Program-made: the position numbers and the translations under genes
DNA from: Mermis nigrescens
Taxonomy: Eukaryota > Nematoda > Enoplea > Mermithida > Mermithidae
Direction: 5' to 3'
Length of the DNA stretch: 64,000 bases
Assembly (NCBI GenBank): GCA_036768485.1
Contig: JAVLUZ010000507.1
Coordinates: forward strand, 771,179-835,178
Notes under the pieces: generated by a model
Databases searched by the model: none
Told to the model about the DNA's origin: nothing
The model's input: the letters and a program-made list of their open reading frames with translations, nothing else
In this document: in pieces, positions 62,185 to 64,000 of the stretch
Numbering within the stretch: the stretch's first letter is position 1
Layout: each line of letters begins with the position of its first letter

Positions 62185-63996
62185 CAGTGATCGTAAGGGG
62201 TCAGATTTTAACCCCCAATCGGGATCGGGGATGAAAAACCCCGGTTTTGGGGTCGAAGTCGGGGTCGGGGTTGAAGATTAACAGTTAACAACGCAAGATT
62301 ATATACCAGTTTAAAAAGGATAAAAACGAAACTTTCAGTTATTTGTAGAGCAGCATACTAATAAAGCTGGTTATATTCAACATTTTATTTTCATACCAAA
62401 TTCAAACATAATTAAGTAGCGAAATAAATTTTCAATTCAGTCCGAAATATAAATTATTTAAAGCTAGCAGACAGAACGAATGACAAAATGCAAAGCGTTT
62501 TGGCACACTTTATGGCGATAAATATGTGAACGTGTATATAGGCGCGAGGTAAAAAATCAACGTTTTATGAAATATCGCGAGCGTCGAGTTTAACATATTG
62601 ATTATGCTCGTGCAGTCAGGCACGTACCTAGCCCAATTTGGGGGGACTAAAATTTTGAACTCGGATATCTCAACAATGACTTGTAGATAGACAAAAATAA
62701 AAGTGTTTTTGAGCGTTTCTCAGCTGAGCTTTACATATAAGAGAAGAAAAAATTTTAAGAAAAATAAAAAAATTAGTGTCGATTTTACTTGTCTTCAAAA
62801 ATCGCGTTGTATAAAGTGGACACGCAAATGATTTCTCAACATTAAATCCAAGCCTGGCCCTGCTGAATATTCTTTAGCTTGTTGTATAGGTACCTACTCA
62901 ATTCGGGTAGATTGCTAACAGAAGCAATATGGAAAATAAATAATTCTGTGTAAAACGTCAGAAAATTTTGACTTATTTCTTCATTTTTAACACAAACGGG
63001 CTGTTTGGAAGACAAGAGATATGCAACAAAGAATAAATTTAGCGCAAAGCGCCGACAATTTTGGCTAAAAAGTTTGCTAAAAACTATCCTGGCGATTTTT
63101 CAGATAATAGGTACGCTTCAAGGATTTTCAATTTTCCTTTGGGGACCCCTTGTAAAAAATATTCGTTCTTTTCAAAATTTTTGGGGAGGATCAGTCCCCC
63201 TATACCTTCTAAAGCTACGTGCTTGCGTGCAGTGGCGGCTCTAGGATTTTTTGAGGCAGGAAGGGGGCGGTACCCCAACATTTCCGAAAATAGGTCGAAA
63301 AATTCGCAGTTCACGCGTTTGTCTACTTTTATTTAAAATCACTTTTAACGAAACATTTTTCCGAAAAATTTTAAAATCTTAAATAATTTCGTGCGAAAAG
63401 ATCATTAAATTCTCTGATTTTAGCGAAAATCCGGAGTGGAGCGCCGGAAAATTGAGAAAATTAGGCGGAAGGATGCTTAGAAGCTTGATTTACTGATCGA
63501 TTTCCGGCATTTTGATGTGGAACGTAGACAATTTTCAGAACTTATGCTAAAAATAGAAGAAGTCCATGCTGAAATAGTTGTTTCTGGTCTTGAAATTGTT
63601 TTAAAGCCCATTCCATGAGCGAAAAATGACTTCCAGGTCGCCACAAAAGTCAAAGGTCATTAATAGGTATTATCCAGCGCGAAGCGCCGAATAATTTCGA
63701 GAAATTATGATCACTGAGGCCAAAAATCATTGCAAATTGCATACCATTCTTTATCTCGCGCCCCCTCCTTCAATCCGCTCCTGTGCTTTTGAATGAATCA
63801 TCCTTATTTGTTTTTTGCCGAATTTATTTGCTATTTGTGCTACTGCACCAAAAATTAAATGCTATATTTCATCCCCGAAAAAAGTTCAACCCCAACTCAA
63901 AAAATCTTGCCTCCGGTCGAAGATCGGGGTCAGGGTTTTTTGAGGTAGAGGTTTAGGCCGGGGTTTTTCGGGGTCGGGGTCCCCGTATGATCACTG
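62185..63996. mobile_element. 1.8 kb TIR element with GGGGTCGGGG ends, nested insertions
   Basis: Left CAGTGATCGTAAGGGG and right CCCCGTATGATCACTG, with GGGGTCGGGGT tracts just inside both ends. Family B element 62617-63225 and another repeat (about 63231-63790) are nested. The window ends 4 bp beyond, so the duplication cannot be checked. Confidence 0.7.
62617..63225. mobile_element. Family B element, long copy
   Basis: CAGGCACGTACCT to AAGCTACGTGCTTG, exact 8-bp duplication cgtgcagt (62609-62616, 63226-63233). At 609 bp it is longer than the other copies and may be nearer the parent element. Confidence 0.85.
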
Positions 63997-64000
63997 GTGC

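Larger units (their letters stand above)
60364..64000. other. Upstream region of how, no further gene seen
   Basis: 60364-61680 looks unique and should contain the how 5' UTR and promoter, but no exon or TATA signal was identified. 61682-64000 consists of nested transposon remnants. Confidence 0.5.

Overview
The window is nuclear DNA of an insect. The evidence is three spliced, conserved genes in an AT-rich background with large introns packed with mobile DNA. The quaking-family gene resembles the fly how type more than vertebrate quaking. I cannot name the species. The dispersed 'gcgcgaagcgcc' motif and the very abundant miniature transposons should make it easy to identify by search.

Genes. 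(1) 2107-8085, + strand: a uracil phosphoribosyltransferase homologue (UPRT), seven exons. (2) 45630-13514, - strand: an SH3BGR/Sh3beta-type thioredoxin-fold protein, five exons, total coding length 942 nt, with a 19.6 kb first intron. (3) 60363-50560, - strand: a how/quaking STAR-family RNA-binding protein, eight coding exons, 1302 nt. Exon borders were set by GT/AG signals and reading phase, and every junction is phase-consistent. The start of the first UPRT exon is the least certain border. I see no other host gene. Nearly all other open frames in the window lie in repeats or are antisense shadows.

Mobile DNA. The dominant repeat is a hAT-like MITE of about 250 bp (family A, 18 copies, ends like CATAGGTGGGC / GCCCAGGTGTG, 8-bp target duplications exact in several copies). 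Other families have TIRs CAGGCACGTAGCT (family B), TATAGTCTGTTTCAC (family C), ACCTGGGCAATG (family E), and CAGTG plus a TA duplication (Tc1/mariner-like palindromes). There is also a TRIM-type LTR element (31071-32650) and LINE fragments (32960-33440, 42751-45063, 45830-46462).

The most striking object is a 10.9 kb foldback element, 34643-45516, inside the first intron of the SH3BGR gene, 57 bp from exon 1. It has long terminal arrays of a 59-bp repeat and a perfect 9-bp target duplication, as in foldback/MULE transposons. Its interior is a near-palindrome with arms of about 3.6 kb. Each arm holds, divergently arranged, a decayed TATA-binding-protein (TBP)-like gene and a decayed A32-type DNA-packaging ATPase followed by a small basic protein with a hydrophobic tail, as in Maverick/Polinton-adintovirus elements. 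The combination of foldback ends, virus-like packaging genes and a TBP homologue is one I do not know to be described. A 1.4 kb relative with the same ends but no cargo lies at 29604-30976.
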